Positions 43,625-56,116 are shown, counted from the first letter of the stretch. The stretch is DNA of 64,000 bases from Comamonadaceae bacterium (GCA_027484105.1 JAIXUG010000002.1:186001-250000), one strand, 5' to 3'. Notes: generated from the sequence alone by a model not told the origin. Numbers and translations are program-made.

Positions 43625-44836
43625 TCAGCTTACACGACGGGCGATGTCAGCGATCAGCTCAACCGCCAAAGCCTGCTTGCTAGCGTGAGGCAACTCGCGA
43701 GCGCCAAGCGCGTCCACCAGCAGCAAGGCATTGTCGTCTTGCCCGAATGTGGCAGGACCGATGTTACCCACCAGCAAGGGCACTTGTTTGCGCAAGCGTT
43801 TGGCCGTGGCGTGCGCCAGCAGGTCGTGGCTTTCGGCGGCAAAGCCGACACAAAACAGATCGCCTTTTAGCGCCGCAGGAGACCGGGTAACGGTCGCCAA
43901 AATGTCGGGGTTCTCCACAAAAGTCAGCTCAGGCGTTTGGCCAGAGCCGTCTTTTTTGATTTTCTGGTCGGCCGAGTTGGCTGGACGCCAGTCGGCCACC
44001 GCCGCCGTGGCGACAAACACGCCCTGATCAGGCAGATTGGCCTGCACGGCTTGAAGCATCTCGCGGGCAGAGCGCACGTTCACACGCTTCACGCCCCGGG
44101 GGGTGTCTAGGCTCACGGGGCCTGAGATCAGGGTCACCTCAGCGCCCGCCATACGGGCCGCACGCGCAATGGCAAACCCCATTTTGCCGCTGGACAAATT
44201 GGTGATCCCTCGAACAGGATCGATGGCTTCATATGTGGGCCCAGCAGTGACCAGCACCGACTTACCCGCCAGAGTCTTGGGGGTAAAAAATGCCTCCAAG
44301 TCTTCCAGAATTTCCTCGGCTTCGAGCATGCGACCGTCACCGGTTTCGCCGCAAGCCTGATCCCCCTGCCCCACGTCCAGCACATGGATGCCATCGGCCT
44401 TGAGTTGTGCCACATTGCGCTGGGTGGCCGGGTTGTTCCACATTTCGCGGTTCATGGCCGGCGCCACGATCAGAGGCACTTTGTCGATGGGCCGAGCCAG
44501 ACACATCAGGCTGAGCAACTCGTCTGCACCGCCATGCAACAACTTGGCCATGAAATCTGCACTCGCCGGCGCAACCAAAATCGCATCGGACTCGCGACTC
44601 AAATTGATGTGGGCCATGTTGTTGGCCTCTCGCGGGTCCCACTGGGATGTGTACACCGGCCTGCCCGACAAGGCCTGCATGGTGACGGCAGTCATGAAAT
44701 GTTCGGCAGCCTCGGTCATGACCACCTGAACTGTGACGCCCTCCTTCACCAAGGCACGGCAAAGTTCTGCCGACTTGAATGCAGCAATGCCCCCCGACAA
44801 ACCCAAAACAATGTGTTTTCCAGCCAATGTGCTCAT
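43625..44836 (-). CDS. coaBC: Bifunctional phosphopantothenoylcysteine decarboxylase / ligase
   Basis: Two consecutive steps of coenzyme A synthesis. The FMN-dependent decarboxylase (CoaC) occupies the first ~185 residues, with GLSGGIAAFKSAELCRALVK, the catalytic His in AAEHFMTAVTM and APAMNREMWNNPA. The CoaB ligase follows (VLVTAGPTYEAIDPVRGITN, SSGKMGFAIARAA). It has 403 residues. The track start is replaced by ATG 44836 (MSTLAGKHIVLGLSG), which lies 7 nt after TACATT. Confidence 0.97.
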   Translation of the reverse strand: MSTLAGKHIVLGLSGGIAAFKSAELCRALVKEGVTVQVVMTEAAEHFMTAVTMQALSGRPVYTSQWDPREANNMAHINLSRESDAILVAPASADFMAKLLHGGADELLSLMCLARPIDKVPLIVAPAMNREMWNNPATQRNVAQLKADGIHVLDVGQGDQACGETGDGRMLEAEEILEDLEAFFTPKTLAGKSVLVTAGPTYEAIDPVRGITNLSSGKMGFAIARAARMAGAEVTLISGPVSLDTPRGVKRVNVRSAREMLQAVQANLPDQGVFVATAAVADWRPANSADQKIKKDGSGQTPELTFVENPDILATVTRSPAALKGDLFCVGFAAESHDLLAHATAKRLRKQVPLLVGNIGPATFGQDDNALLLVDALGARELPHASKQALAVELIADIARRVS

Positions 44837-44850
44837 GGCCGGGAATGTAG

Positions 44851-46614
<1,764 letters not shown>

Positions 46615-46634
46615 GCCCCTAAACAGGAACCCTC

Positions 46635-47489
46635 ATGAAACTTTGCGGATTTGACGTTGGCCTGCACCAGCCCTTCTTTTTGATTGCGGGCACTTGCTCG
46701 ATCGAAGGCCTGGAGATGTCCATCGAGGTGGCGGGTCGCCTCAAAGAGGCTTGCTCTTCGCTGGGCATCCCCCTCATTTACAAGGGCTCGTTTGACAAGG
46801 CCAACCGCTCGTCTGGCAATACCCAGCGTGGTGTGGGTCTGGATGCGGGCCTGAAGATTCTTGCGGAAGTGCGCCGGCAAATCGGCGTGCCGATCCTCAC
46901 CGATGTGCACGACGAATCCCAGGTCAAGACCGTGGCCAGCGTGGTCGATGTGTTGCAAACCCCTGCCTTTTTGTGCCGCCAGACCGACTTCATCCGCGCC
47001 GTGGCCCAGTCGGGCAAGCCGGTCAACATCAAGAAGGGCCAGTTCTTGGCCCCTTGGGACATGAAAAACGTCATCGACAAGGCCCGCACCGCTGCCCGTG
47101 AAGTCGGACTGCCCGAAGACAACTTTTTGGCCTGCGAGCGCGGCGTGAGCTTTGGCTACAACAACCTGGTGGCCGACATGACCAGCTTGGCCGAAATGCG
47201 CAAAACCGCGGCGCCGGTGGTGTTCGATGTGACCCACTCGGTGCAAAAGCCTGGAGGGCAAGGCACCAGCAGCGGTGGCGCCCGCGACATGGTGCCGGTG
47301 CTGGCCCGCGCAGGCGTGGCCGTGGGCGTGGCGGGTCTCTTCATGGAAACCCACCCCAAGCCCGCAGAGGCTTGGTCGGATGGCCCGAATGCCGTACCAC
47401 TGGGCCAAATGAAAGCCCTGCTGGAAACCTTGGTGCAGCTCGATGCCGTCACCAAAAAGAACCCATTTTTAGAGGACAACTTCGCATGA
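46635..47489 (+). CDS. kdsA: 3-deoxy-8-phosphooctulonate synthase
   Basis: Condenses phosphoenolpyruvate with arabinose 5-phosphate to Kdo 8-phosphate for lipopolysaccharide. It is a 284-residue TIM barrel. Family segments include [32 protein letters not shown] and [17 protein letters not shown]. Asn rather than Cys at the metal position (AGTCSIE context) cannot be judged without alignment. Its stop overlaps the next ATG as ATGA. kdsB for the next Kdo step lies at 59 kb. Confidence 0.97.
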   Translation: MKLCGFDVGLHQPFFLIAGTCSIEGLEMSIEVAGRLKEACSSLGIPLIYKGSFDKANRSSGNTQRGVGLDAGLKILAEVRRQIGVPILTDVHDESQVKTVASVVDVLQTPAFLCRQTDFIRAVAQSGKPVNIKKGQFLAPWDMKNVIDKARTAAREVGLPEDNFLACERGVSFGYNNLVADMTSLAEMRKTAAPVVFDVTHSVQKPGGQGTSSGGARDMVPVLARAGVAVGVAGLFMETHPKPAEAWSDGPNAVPLGQMKALLETLVQLDAVTKKNPFLEDNFA

Positions 47490-47773
47490 GCGGCTACATC
47501 ATCGCCCACGTTCAGGTCACCAACCCTGTTCAATATGAAGAATACAAAAAATGGTCCTCCGCGGCCATGAAAACCGCAGGCGCCGAAGTGTGCGTGCGCG
47601 GCGGCCAGGTGCAAGTGCTCGAAGGCGACTGGGCCCCTGAACGCATCGTCGTCCTAAAGTTCCCCTCGTTCGAGGCCGCCAAGGCTTTTTACGAACTGCC
47701 CGAATACCTGAAAGCCCGCGAAGCGCGCGAAGGCGCCGCCATCATGCGCATGGTGGCCGTCGAAGGCGTCTGA
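47486..47773 (+). CDS. DUF1330 family protein
   Basis: A 95-residue dimeric alpha-beta barrel-type protein. [20 protein letters not shown] and [20 protein letters not shown] are characteristic of DUF1330. The function is unknown. The ATG overlaps the kdsA stop, so it is translated from the pyrG-kdsA message. The track start lies inside kdsA and is rejected. Confidence 0.9.
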   Translation: MSGYIIAHVQVTNPVQYEEYKKWSSAAMKTAGAEVCVRGGQVQVLEGDWAPERIVVLKFPSFEAAKAFYELPEYLKAREAREGAAIMRMVAVEGV

Positions 47774-47811
47774 ACCGCTGGCTTCAAAGACCCGTTTTGT
47801 TTTTAAATTGA

Positions 47812-49110
<1,299 letters not shown>

Positions 49111-49122
49111 CCCCCTCAGGCC

Positions 49123-49398
49123 ATGGGCAATCGTCTGATTCCTGCTGTGTTGTTCGCCCTGTTGCTCATCGTGCAGGCTCAGCTGTGGTTTGGACCGGGC
49201 AGCTTGCCCCATGTCAATGCCTTGAAACAGGAATTGGATCAACAAAAATTGGCCAATGAAGAAGCCCGTCGAAAGATGGAACAGCTGAGCGCCGAGGTCA
49301 ACGATCTGAAGCAAGGCCTGAACATGGTTGAAGAACGTGCCCGGCATGAGCTGGGCATGGTCAAGGCCCAGGAAATCTTCGTTCAAGTCGCCAAATGA
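49123..49398 (+). CDS. ftsB: Cell division protein FtsB
   Basis: Septum-formation initiator of the FtsQBL complex. It has 91 residues: one N-terminal membrane helix (LIPAVLFALLLIVQAQLWFG) then a periplasmic coiled coil (~35-75, LKQELDQQKLANEEARRKME) and the conserved EERARHELGMVKAQEIF end. It follows eno, the standard proteobacterial arrangement. Confidence 0.95.
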   Translation: MGNRLIPAVLFALLLIVQAQLWFGPGSLPHVNALKQELDQQKLANEEARRKMEQLSAEVNDLKQGLNMVEERARHELGMVKAQEIFVQVAK

Positions 49399-49432
49399 GG
49401 CCCCAAAGTCCGGGCTGGGGTGGCCTGAAGCG

Positions 49433-49957
49433 ATGAGCCCCCGGCGCTTAGCCATCCTGGGTGCTACGGGCAGCGGAAAATCTTGGCTGACCCGCGCTTT
49501 ATCCGACGCATTGATGGCCAAGGGCCATTCTGTGCGTGTCTCGTGTTCATGGTCTCCCAACACAACCCCGGGCACCAGGCTGGCCACAGAGGAATGGTGG
49601 ATCACCGAGGCGATCACGGCCCCACGGGTTCATGACCATGGTCTCACGACCTTGTTGATGGGCCTGGATTTACCAGGCGTTGGACCAGAGCAGCAAAGAC
49701 AAGACAGTTCATTGAGACAATCGCTGAGCCAGGCGCATTGCCCATTCAAGATCGTCTACGGGCAAGGCATTCAACGCTTGCACAATGCCATGCTTGCACT
49801 GGGTTTGACCAAGGACCACACAGCGGCGTGGCAGGACCGAGCGCTTTCCCAGTTCAACATCAACCGTGGCCGAGATGTTTGGCAATGCAACGATTGCAGT
49901 GACCCGGCTTGTGAACACAAGCTGTTCACCCGATTGCTGACGCAACGCGCCGTTTGA
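49433..49957 (+). CDS. P-loop NTPase-like protein with C-terminal Cys cluster
   Basis: A 174-residue protein I cannot assign. A Walker A motif is clear (AILGATGSGKSWLTRALSDA), as in nucleotide kinases or small ATPases. The middle has LLMGLDLPGVGPEQQ, perhaps a degenerate Walker B. The C-terminus holds CNDCSDPACEHKLFTRLL, three Cys and a His spaced like a zinc site. The track start lies inside ftsB, so ATG 49433 (MSPRRLAIL) is used. It follows ftsB by 34 bp and converges on hslO. Confidence 0.65.
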   Translation: MSPRRLAILGATGSGKSWLTRALSDALMAKGHSVRVSCSWSPNTTPGTRLATEEWWITEAITAPRVHDHGLTTLLMGLDLPGVGPEQQRQDSSLRQSLSQAHCPFKIVYGQGIQRLHNAMLALGLTKDHTAAWQDRALSQFNINRGRDVWQCNDCSDPACEHKLFTRLLTQRAV

Positions 49958-49966
49958 GCGGCGACT

Positions 49967-50953
49967 TCAGTGGACCGCGCCAGGCGGCAGATCGGCGGGC
50001 AAGCCTGTGAACAGGCCCGCCGCGTCGACCGGGTCGAACCGGTATTGCGCACCACAAAAATCACAGCCCACTTCGACCTGGCCTTGCTCTGCAAGGATGC
50101 CCTCGACCTCTTCGGTACCCAGGCTGCGGATCATGTGACCCACGCGCTCGCGGTTGCAACGGCAGGCAAAACGGGGCCCCGTCTCCCCGACGAAGGGCTC
50201 AAACCGGGCCAGAGGCTCTTCCCAATAGAGGCGGTGCAAAATAGTTTCAGCGTCCAGCCCCAGCAATTCTTCGCGCTTGAGGCTCTTGGTCAGGATCGAG
50301 ATGCGGCTGAAGTCTTCGCTCTGACCCAGCACCGACTCACGCATCTGGGAACCGGTTTGTCCAGCCAGATTGCCCTCCCCTTCCACCGGCAAGCGCTGGA
50401 TCAGCAAACCCGCCGCCACCTGGTCATCGGCCGCCAGCACCAGCACGGTGTCCAGTTGTTCGGACTGCAGCATGTAGTGCTCCAGCACCTCGCTGATGTT
50501 CTCCAACTTTTCGCCCCGATCTCCAAACAAGGGGACAACGCCCTGGTATGGCTGTTGGCCCGGCAAGCGGCCCAACGGGTCGAGCGTGATCGCGCAGCGG
50601 CCTTCGTTGTTCACATTGACCATCTGGCTGAGCGTCGCGTCGTCGGCGACATCGCCCACTTGGGTGCAGGTGGCACGCAAGCTCAGGTCAGGCTGCACCT
50701 CGACCACGCCCAGCTTGACCGGGCCATCGCCAAAAATCTGCAGCACCAAAGCCCCGTTGAACTTGATGTTGCCCTGCATCAGCACGCCAGCAGCGGCCAT
50801 CTCGCCCAGCAACTGGCGCACGGGTGCAGGGTAGGCGCCCGTCTCGGAGTTGGCAGCGCGGCGCGCCAGGATGTCTTGCCAAGCGTCGGTCAGGCGCACC
50901 AGCATGCCGCGAACCGGCAGGCCTTCGAAAATGAATTTATGGAGTTCGGACAA
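49967..50953 (-). CDS. hslO: Redox-regulated chaperone Hsp33
   Basis: Holdase activated by oxidation. It has 328 residues. The N-terminal domain begins LHKFIFEGLPVRGMLVRLTD. The C-terminal redox switch has CxC (ACRCNRERVGHMIRSLG) and CxxC (VGCDFCGAQYRF), the zinc-binding Cys. The start codon is TTG; an in-frame stop two codons upstream rules out extension, and the first residues align with the family. It follows the gamma carbonic anhydrase gene with a 79-bp gap. Confidence 0.95.
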   Translation of the reverse strand: MSELHKFIFEGLPVRGMLVRLTDAWQDILARRAANSETGAYPAPVRQLLGEMAAAGVLMQGNIKFNGALVLQIFGDGPVKLGVVEVQPDLSLRATCTQVGDVADDATLSQMVNVNNEGRCAITLDPLGRLPGQQPYQGVVPLFGDRGEKLENISEVLEHYMLQSEQLDTVLVLAADDQVAAGLLIQRLPVEGEGNLAGQTGSQMRESVLGQSEDFSRISILTKSLKREELLGLDAETILHRLYWEEPLARFEPFVGETGPRFACRCNRERVGHMIRSLGTEEVEGILAEQGQVEVGCDFCGAQYRFDPVDAAGLFTGLPADLPPGAVH

Positions 50954-51032
50954 AGTTCAATCGACAGCCCCGTGGGGCCGATCCTCAAAAGTTAAAAAGC
51001 GTTCGCTCAGGCCAACAAGATGATCGAAAACA

Positions 51033-51557
51033 TCAGCCGATTTTTTTCAGGCCAGCCTTGAATCGGCGGGCGTTTTCCACGTAATGGCGGGCACTTTGGC
51101 GCAAACCTTCGATCTGCTCGGGGCTGAGTTCTCGCACCACCTTGGCGGGCGTGCCCATGATCATCGAGCCATCGGGAAACTCCTTGCCTTCGGTCACCAG
51201 CGAACCGGCACCCACCAGGCAGTTCTTGCCAATTTTGGCGCCGTTGAGCACCACCGCGCCAATGCCGATCAGCGACTCGTCGCCAATCGTGCAGCCGTGC
51301 AGCATGACCATGTGGCCCACCGTCACGTTTTTACCCACCTTGATGGGTTTGCCATGGTCGGCGTGCATGACGCTGCCGTCCTGGATGTTGCTGCCCTCGC
51401 CAATTTCGATGGTCTCGGTATCGCCTCGCACCGTCACACCAAACCAGATGCTGGCGTCGGCCGCGATCTTGACCGCGCCCATGACCTGTGCGTTGTCGGC
51501 CACCCAGGCGCTGTCGGCCACGGCGGGGATGTGGTTGTCGAGTTGGTAAATGGCCAT
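51033..51557 (-). CDS. Gamma-class carbonic anhydrase-like protein (YrdA)
   Basis: Left-handed beta-helix trimer of 174 residues built from hexapeptide repeats ([20 protein letters not shown]). The three metal His are visible: [11 protein letters not shown] and [16 protein letters not shown]. Many YrdA/CaiE-like members show little carbonic anhydrase activity, so the function is uncertain. A ribosome site CAGGAG precedes the ATG. It diverges from the DUF455 gene through a symmetric CTACAATTGTAG. Confidence 0.9.
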   Translation of the reverse strand: MAIYQLDNHIPAVADSAWVADNAQVMGAVKIAADASIWFGVTVRGDTETIEIGEGSNIQDGSVMHADHGKPIKVGKNVTVGHMVMLHGCTIGDESLIGIGAVVLNGAKIGKNCLVGAGSLVTEGKEFPDGSMIMGTPAKVVRELSPEQIEGLRQSARHYVENARRFKAGLKKIG

Positions 51558-51590
51558 CGGTCGCTCCTGTGGGTCTGACTGCCTGAAAAT

Positions 51591-51602
51591 CTACAATTGT
51601 AG
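51591..51602. promoter_or_regulatory. Symmetric bidirectional -10 element
   Basis: CTACAATTGTAG, a perfect 12-bp palindrome that presents TACAAT on both strands. It is 33 bp before the carbonic anhydrase start and 40 bp before the DUF455 start, so one sequence could provide both -10 elements. Confidence 0.5.
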
Positions 51603-51642
51603 GGAAGCCCACAATCTGCCGTGGGCCCTGACACCGCCTGCC

Positions 51643-52419
51643 ATGCACTCTCTGCGCACCGCCGCCCTCACCCCATGGGCTCAAACCAACCCCGTGCTGA
51701 AGGCCCAGGCCACATTGGCGCTGGACCTGAGACTGCCCGTGTGTGCCACCGATGCCCTGCAAGCCCCCAGCTCAGGGCCCGGCCGCTCGGACCGCCCGCT
51801 GCTGGTGCCGCACACCCAGCTCAAAGCCAAATCCTTGTCCACGCCCGAAGGCCGGGCCATGCTGGTGCACTCGATTGCCCACATCGAACTCAATGCCATC
51901 GACCTGGCCCTTGACTTGGTCTGGCGCTTTGCGGGCATGCCCGACGAGTTCTACACCGACTGGGTGCGCATTGCCCAAGAAGAAGCCAAGCACTTCACCC
52001 TGCTGCGTCAGCACCTGCTGGGCATGGGCTTTGACTATGGGGATTTTCCGGCCCACAACACCCTGTGGGACATGGCCGAGCGCACCCAAGGCGACTTGCT
52101 GGCGCGCATTGGCATCGTGCCGCGCACCTTGGAAGCCCGGGGCCTGGATGCCTCGCCGGGCGTGAAAAACAAGCTGGTCAGCGTGGGCGACCACCGGGCA
52201 GGCGACATCCTTGACATCATCCTGGCCGAAGAAATTGGCCATGTGGCCGCAGGCAACCGCTGGTACCGTTATCTGTGCGCACAACGCGGTCTGGACCCTG
52301 TCAGCACTTATGCCGCACTGATTGCGCAATACGACGCCCCCAAACTGCGCCCCCCTTTCAACCTGGCGGCGCGTCGCTTGGCGGGATTTGAAGAGGTTGA
52401 ACTCGCCGCCTTGAGATAA
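51643..52419 (+). CDS. Ferritin-like DUF455 protein
   Basis: A 258-residue protein of the DUF455 ferritin-like family. Helical segments carry Glu/His iron-ligand patterns: HSIAHIELNAIDLALDLVWR, IAQEEAKHFTLLRQHLLG and ILAEEIGHVAAGNRWY. A di-metal site is therefore likely, but no reaction is established for the family to my knowledge. The ATG at 51643 is used; upstream track residues cover promoter DNA. Confidence 0.88.
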   Translation: MHSLRTAALTPWAQTNPVLKAQATLALDLRLPVCATDALQAPSSGPGRSDRPLLVPHTQLKAKSLSTPEGRAMLVHSIAHIELNAIDLALDLVWRFAGMPDEFYTDWVRIAQEEAKHFTLLRQHLLGMGFDYGDFPAHNTLWDMAERTQGDLLARIGIVPRTLEARGLDASPGVKNKLVSVGDHRAGDILDIILAEEIGHVAAGNRWYRYLCAQRGLDPVSTYAALIAQYDAPKLRPPFNLAARRLAGFEEVELAALR

Positions 52420-52499
52420 GCCTGGCCCAGTCCTGGTGGCTTGGGCGACAATCTGCGCATTCTTGTTTCAACACTCGACTTTGACATCGAAAGCTCCTC

Positions 52500-52958
52500 A
52501 TGAACGTTTACGACACCCTGAAATCCTTGAACATCGAATTGCCCCCCATGGCCGTGCCCGCTGCGGCCTATGTGCCCTTCGTGCAGTCTGGCCATCTGGT
52601 GTTCCTGTCTGGCCACATCGCCAAAAAAGACGGCAAAGTCTGGGCTGGCCAACTGGGCAAAAACATCAGCACAGCCGAAGGCCAGCAGGCGGCCCGCGCT
52701 GTGGCCATTGACCTGATGGGCACCTTGCATGCCGCCGTGGGTGACCTGAACAAGGTCACACGCATCGTGAAAGTGATGAGCTTGGTCAACTCCACGGGCG
52801 ATTTCACCGAACAGCACCTGGTCACCAACGGCTGCAGCGAATTGTTGGGCCAAGTGTTTGGGCCTCAGGTCGGGGCCCATGCCCGCAGCGCTTTTGGCGT
52901 GGCGCAAATCCCGCTGGGGGCCTGCGTCGAGATCGAACTCATCGCAGAGATCGGCTGA
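52500..52958 (+). CDS. RidA/YjgF family protein
   Basis: A 152-residue member of the RidA superfamily of enamine/imine deaminases. It has SGHLVFLSGHIAKKDGKVWA and the C-terminal AHARSAFGVAQIPLGACVEI, where the Arg is the usual carboxylate-binding residue. The longer length and VYDTLKSLNIELPPMAVPAA start place it in a non-canonical subgroup, so canonical RidA activity is probable but not certain. It is on the same strand as DUF455 with an 80-bp gap. Confidence 0.9.
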   Translation: MNVYDTLKSLNIELPPMAVPAAAYVPFVQSGHLVFLSGHIAKKDGKVWAGQLGKNISTAEGQQAARAVAIDLMGTLHAAVGDLNKVTRIVKVMSLVNSTGDFTEQHLVTNGCSELLGQVFGPQVGAHARSAFGVAQIPLGACVEIELIAEIG

Positions 52959-53031
52959 AAATCGGCGTACGCCCGAAGGCCTCGGCTTAGAGCTTGCGGC
53001 TTGGGTTTTTAGGTCCAAGACTGGGGCGGTC

Positions 53032-54141
53032 TCAAGCCAGCCGACGGCCCACTTCTTCCGCGATCGCCAGCGAACTCGTCAAGCCGGGTGACTCGATGCC
53101 CAGCAAGTTCACCAGACCGGGCACACCGTGCTCGGCGGGCCCTTGGATCAGAAAATCGGCCGACGCCTCCGTGGGGCCACTGATCTTGGGCCGGATGCCT
53201 GCATAGCCAGGCAGCAACGCGCCATCGGCCAATCCAGGCCAGTATTTGCGAACTTCGGCATAAAAGGCATCCCCCCGGCTGGGGTCGACCTGCAGATCGG
53301 TCGGGTCGCTCACCCATTGCACATCCGGCCCAAATTTGGCTTGCCCACCCAGGTCGAGCGTGAGGTGCACACCCAGCCCGGCAGCTTCAGGCACGGGGTA
53401 GATCAAGCGTGAAAAGGGGGCTTTGCCCGCCAAGGTGAAGTAGTTGCCTTTGGCGTAGTGGGCTTTTGGCAAGAGATTGGGGTTCAGCCCGGCCATGGCC
53501 CGCGCCATGGGCACGGCCGAGAGCCCTGCCGCATTCACCAAAACACGGCAAGCCAGTTCTGTGCCGTCTTGCGTTTGCACACGAATCGGATGGCTGGCCG
53601 TGCCTTGACGCAGGCCAATGTGCTGAACGGGCGAGAGCAGCGCCAGCAAACCGCCCGCATTTTCCATATCGCCTTGCAAGGCCAGCATGAAGCCGTGACT
53701 GTCCACCACGCCCGAACTGGGGGACAACAAAGCCGCCTCACAGGACAGTGCGGGCTCCAAGGCGATCGCCTCGGCGGCGCTGAGTTTTTGCAGATCATGA
53801 ACGCCGTTGGCCGCCGCCTTGCGCAAGATGCCATCGAGCGCCTGCACTTGCTCAGGGCTGGTGGCCACAATCAATTTGCCCAGTTGACGATGCGCGACAC
53901 CCCGCTCGGCGCAATAGGCGTACAGCATCTGTTTGCCCTGCACACACAAACGCGCTTTGAGCGAACCCCCAGGGTAATAAATGCCCGCGTGGATGACTTC
54001 GCTGTTGCGTGCGCTGGTGCCAGTGCCGATCGCATTCTCCGACTCAAGCACCATGACCTCTTGCCCCGCCAAAGCCAAAGATCGCGCAACAGCCAAGCCC
54101 ACCACACCAGCGCCAATCACGACTGCATCGACTTGTTCCAC
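53032..54141 (-). CDS. FAD-dependent oxidoreductase, L-2-hydroxyglutarate oxidase-like
   Basis: DAO-family flavoprotein with the Rossmann motif [20 protein letters not shown] and the [20 protein letters not shown] stretch typical of LhgO-type enzymes. The C-terminus [18 protein letters not shown] is also conserved. I choose the GTG start ([10 protein letters not shown]), which has GAGG five bases upstream, giving 369 residues; the track's 40-residue extension has no family character. Other hydroxyacid or amine substrates are possible. It diverges from the SDR gene. Confidence 0.85.
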   Translation of the reverse strand: MEQVDAVVIGAGVVGLAVARSLALAGQEVMVLESENAIGTGTSARNSEVIHAGIYYPGGSLKARLCVQGKQMLYAYCAERGVAHRQLGKLIVATSPEQVQALDGILRKAAANGVHDLQKLSAAEAIALEPALSCEAALLSPSSGVVDSHGFMLALQGDMENAGGLLALLSPVQHIGLRQGTASHPIRVQTQDGTELACRVLVNAAGLSAVPMARAMAGLNPNLLPKAHYAKGNYFTLAGKAPFSRLIYPVPEAAGLGVHLTLDLGGQAKFGPDVQWVSDPTDLQVDPSRGDAFYAEVRKYWPGLADGALLPGYAGIRPKISGPTEASADFLIQGPAEHGVPGLVNLLGIESPGLTSSLAIAEEVGRRLA

Positions 54142-54281
54142 TTGGACCTCAAAATGGTTTTTGAAAACCCGATTGTGGCGCAGCCCATTCATCCTCACCG
54201 TGTCAGGGCTGACGCCCGCAAGACAGACAGCGGCAGCGCCCCGGTGCAGACTTCGCTCCATACAAACGAGGAGAAGCAGAC

Positions 54282-55043
54282 ATGTCGTTGTTCAATTTAC
54301 AAGGCAAAGTGGCGGTGGTGACGGGCTCAAGCCGGGGCATTGGCCGGTCCATTGCCCACCAACTGGCCACGGCGGGGGCCAAAGTGGTGGTGTCAAGCCG
54401 CAAGCAAGACGCTTGCGAAGTGGTGGTTCAAGAAATTCAGGCCGCTGGCGGTCAGGCCATGGCCATAGCGGCCAGCATCTCGAACAAAGAACAACTGCAA
54501 CACCTGATGGCCAAGACCCGCGAAACATGGGGTCCGGTTGATATTTTGGTGTGCAATGCGGCCACCAACCCTTATTACGGCCCGGCCATGGGCATGAGCG
54601 ACGAGGTGTTTGACAAGGTGATGCGCAACAACGTGCTGTCCAATGCCTGGCTGTGCAACCTGGCCTACCCGGACATGAAGGCCCAAAAGGACGGTGCCAT
54701 CGTGATCGTGTCATCCATTGGCGGGCTGCACGGCTCGCCGGTGATTGGCGCTTACAACCTGTCCAAAGCAGCGGACATGCAACTGGCGCGCAACCTGGCG
54801 GTGGAATGGGGACCCGACAACATCCGCGTCAATTGCATTGCTCCGGGCTTGATCAAAACCGACTTTGCCAAGGCCCTGCACGAAGACCCGGTGCTGAGTG
54901 CCAAGTACAACAACGAGACCCCTCTGCGCCGCATGGGTGAGCCCGATGACATCGGTGGCATCGCGGTGTTTTTGGCGAGTGCTGCGGGGCGTTACGTGAC
55001 GGGACAGACCGTTGTGGCCGATGGCGGGATGATGATTCGCTGA
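54282..55043 (+). CDS. Short-chain dehydrogenase/reductase
   Basis: NAD(P)-dependent SDR of 253 residues. The cofactor motif is [18 protein letters not shown], the NNAG-like motif reads [11 protein letters not shown], and the catalytic Ser-Tyr-Lys are in [12 protein letters not shown] and YNLSKAAD. The [12 protein letters not shown] segment is typical. Its substrate is unknown; 3-oxoacyl or hydroxysteroid-type alcohols are usual. A strong GAGGAG ribosome site precedes the ATG. A palindromic element follows the gene by 38 bp. Confidence 0.9.
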   Translation: MSLFNLQGKVAVVTGSSRGIGRSIAHQLATAGAKVVVSSRKQDACEVVVQEIQAAGGQAMAIAASISNKEQLQHLMAKTRETWGPVDILVCNAATNPYYGPAMGMSDEVFDKVMRNNVLSNAWLCNLAYPDMKAQKDGAIVIVSSIGGLHGSPVIGAYNLSKAADMQLARNLAVEWGPDNIRVNCIAPGLIKTDFAKALHEDPVLSAKYNNETPLRRMGEPDDIGGIAVFLASAAGRYVTGQTVVADGGMMIR

Positions 55044-55081
55044 TTCGCTGTTAATACAGGGTCCGCGTTACAACAGGCACC

Positions 55082-55157
55082 GCTGAGCATGGGCTGGGGC
55101 CGGGCACCTCATGAGGGGGTACCCAAAATCGGTGCACGGCCCCAGCCCATGTTCAGC
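55082..55157. repeat. Palindromic element copy 1 (downstream of SDR)
   Basis: A 76-bp hairpin. The outer stem CATGGGCTGGGGCCG (55088-55102) pairs perfectly with 55137-55151 and extends five more pairs after one mismatch. Inside, a one-by-one mismatch is followed by GCACC/GGTGC (55104-55108 with 55131-55135) and a 22-nt loop starting TCATGAGGGGGTACCC. A second, inverted copy lies at 56024-56095. It has no coding capacity and no T-run. It looks like a mobile or structural repeat of the REP/MITE kind. Confidence 0.85.
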
Positions 55158-55242
55158 TCACAGGTTGATCGCAGGACCCTCAAAGGGCATTTCGAAAACT
55201 GTGACTTATCCAAGGACCCCATTTACCTTCGCCCCCTGAAAG

Positions 55243-55270
55243 CACAAAGCCCGCATCAGCGGGCTTTGTG
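55243..55270. terminator. Hairpin terminator between SDR and sodB
   Basis: CACAAAGCCCGC-ATCA-GCGGGCTTTGTG, a perfect 12-bp stem between convergent genes. T residues are within the stem, and no long T-run follows. Confidence 0.7.
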
Positions 55271-55288
55271 ACTTGAGGCTTGGCTCGA

Positions 55289-55870
55289 TCAGCCGAAGTT
55301 CTTCTCAGCGAAGGACCAGTTCACCAGCTTGTCGAGGAAAGTCTCCACGAACTTGGGGCGCATGTTGCGGTAGTCGATGTAGTAGGCGTGCTCCCACACG
55401 TCCACAGTCAACAGGGCGGTGTCGCCAGTGGTCAGGGGGGTGCCAGCGGCGCCCATGTTGACGATGTCCACCGAGCCGTCGGCTTTCTTGACCAGCCATG
55501 TCCAGCCGGAGCCGAAGTTGCCCACGGCGCTCTTGACGAAGGCTTCCTTGAAAGCGGCGTAGCTGCCGAACTTGGCGTTGATGGCCGCGGCCAGGGCGCC
55601 TGTGGGCTCGCCACCGCCGTTGGGCTTCATGCAGTTCCAGAAGAAGGTGTGGTTCCAGATTTGGGCGGAGTTGTTGTAGATGCCGCCGCTGGATTTCTTG
55701 ATGATCTCTTCGAGGCTCATGTTCTCGAATTCAGTGCCTTTTTGCAGGTTGTTCAGGTTCACGACGTAAGCGTTGTGGTGCTTGCCGTGGTGAAACTCCA
55801 GAGTCTCCTGGCTGTAGTGAGGGGCCAAAGCGTCGATCGCGTAAGGCAGTGCGGGCAAGGTGTGTTCCAT
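55289..55870 (-). CDS. sodB: Superoxide dismutase [Fe]
   Basis: Cytoplasmic iron-type SOD of 193 residues. Metal ligands lie in [32 protein letters not shown] and the signature [13 protein letters not shown]. The N-terminus [20 protein letters not shown] is typical of FeSOD. Fe versus Mn is judged by overall resemblance and length. It lies downstream of xseA on the same strand, separated by 246 bp that include palindromic element copy 2. TAAAAT at 55913-55918 (minus) is a possible -10. Confidence 0.96.
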   Translation of the reverse strand: MEHTLPALPYAIDALAPHYSQETLEFHHGKHHNAYVVNLNNLQKGTEFENMSLEEIIKKSSGGIYNNSAQIWNHTFFWNCMKPNGGGEPTGALAAAINAKFGSYAAFKEAFVKSAVGNFGSGWTWLVKKADGSVDIVNMGAAGTPLTTGDTALLTVDVWEHAYYIDYRNMRPKFVETFLDKLVNWSFAEKNFG

Positions 55871-56023
55871 GAGGGGTCCTTTTGTTGTTACAGATTGAAA
55901 AACGACTTCTCCATTTTAGGGGAGCGCAATGCCCCTTACCGTCTTCAGGGTCACTGCAGAGCCTTGCGAGGATGGTGATCTGAAAGACATCGCCTTGGCC
56001 AGGTGGACCCAATGACCCACAGC

Positions 56024-56095
56024 CGTTGTGGGCCGGGGCCTGGGCACCGATTTTGGGTACTCCCTCATGAGGTGCACAGGCCCCGTCCCACGACG
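56024..56095. repeat. Palindromic element copy 2 (between xseA and sodB)
   Basis: A 72-bp hairpin inverted relative to copy 1. The stem CGTTGTGGGCCGGGGCCTG (56024-56042) pairs with 56077-56095 at 17 of 19 positions plus one G-T wobble. The inner GCACC/GGTGC and a mismatch next to it are kept. The 22-nt loop is identical to copy 1 in 21 positions. The outer stem differs from copy 1 on both arms together, so pairing is preserved. Confidence 0.85.
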
Positions 56096-56116
56096 TCTGA
56101 CATGTTCAACAAAAAC

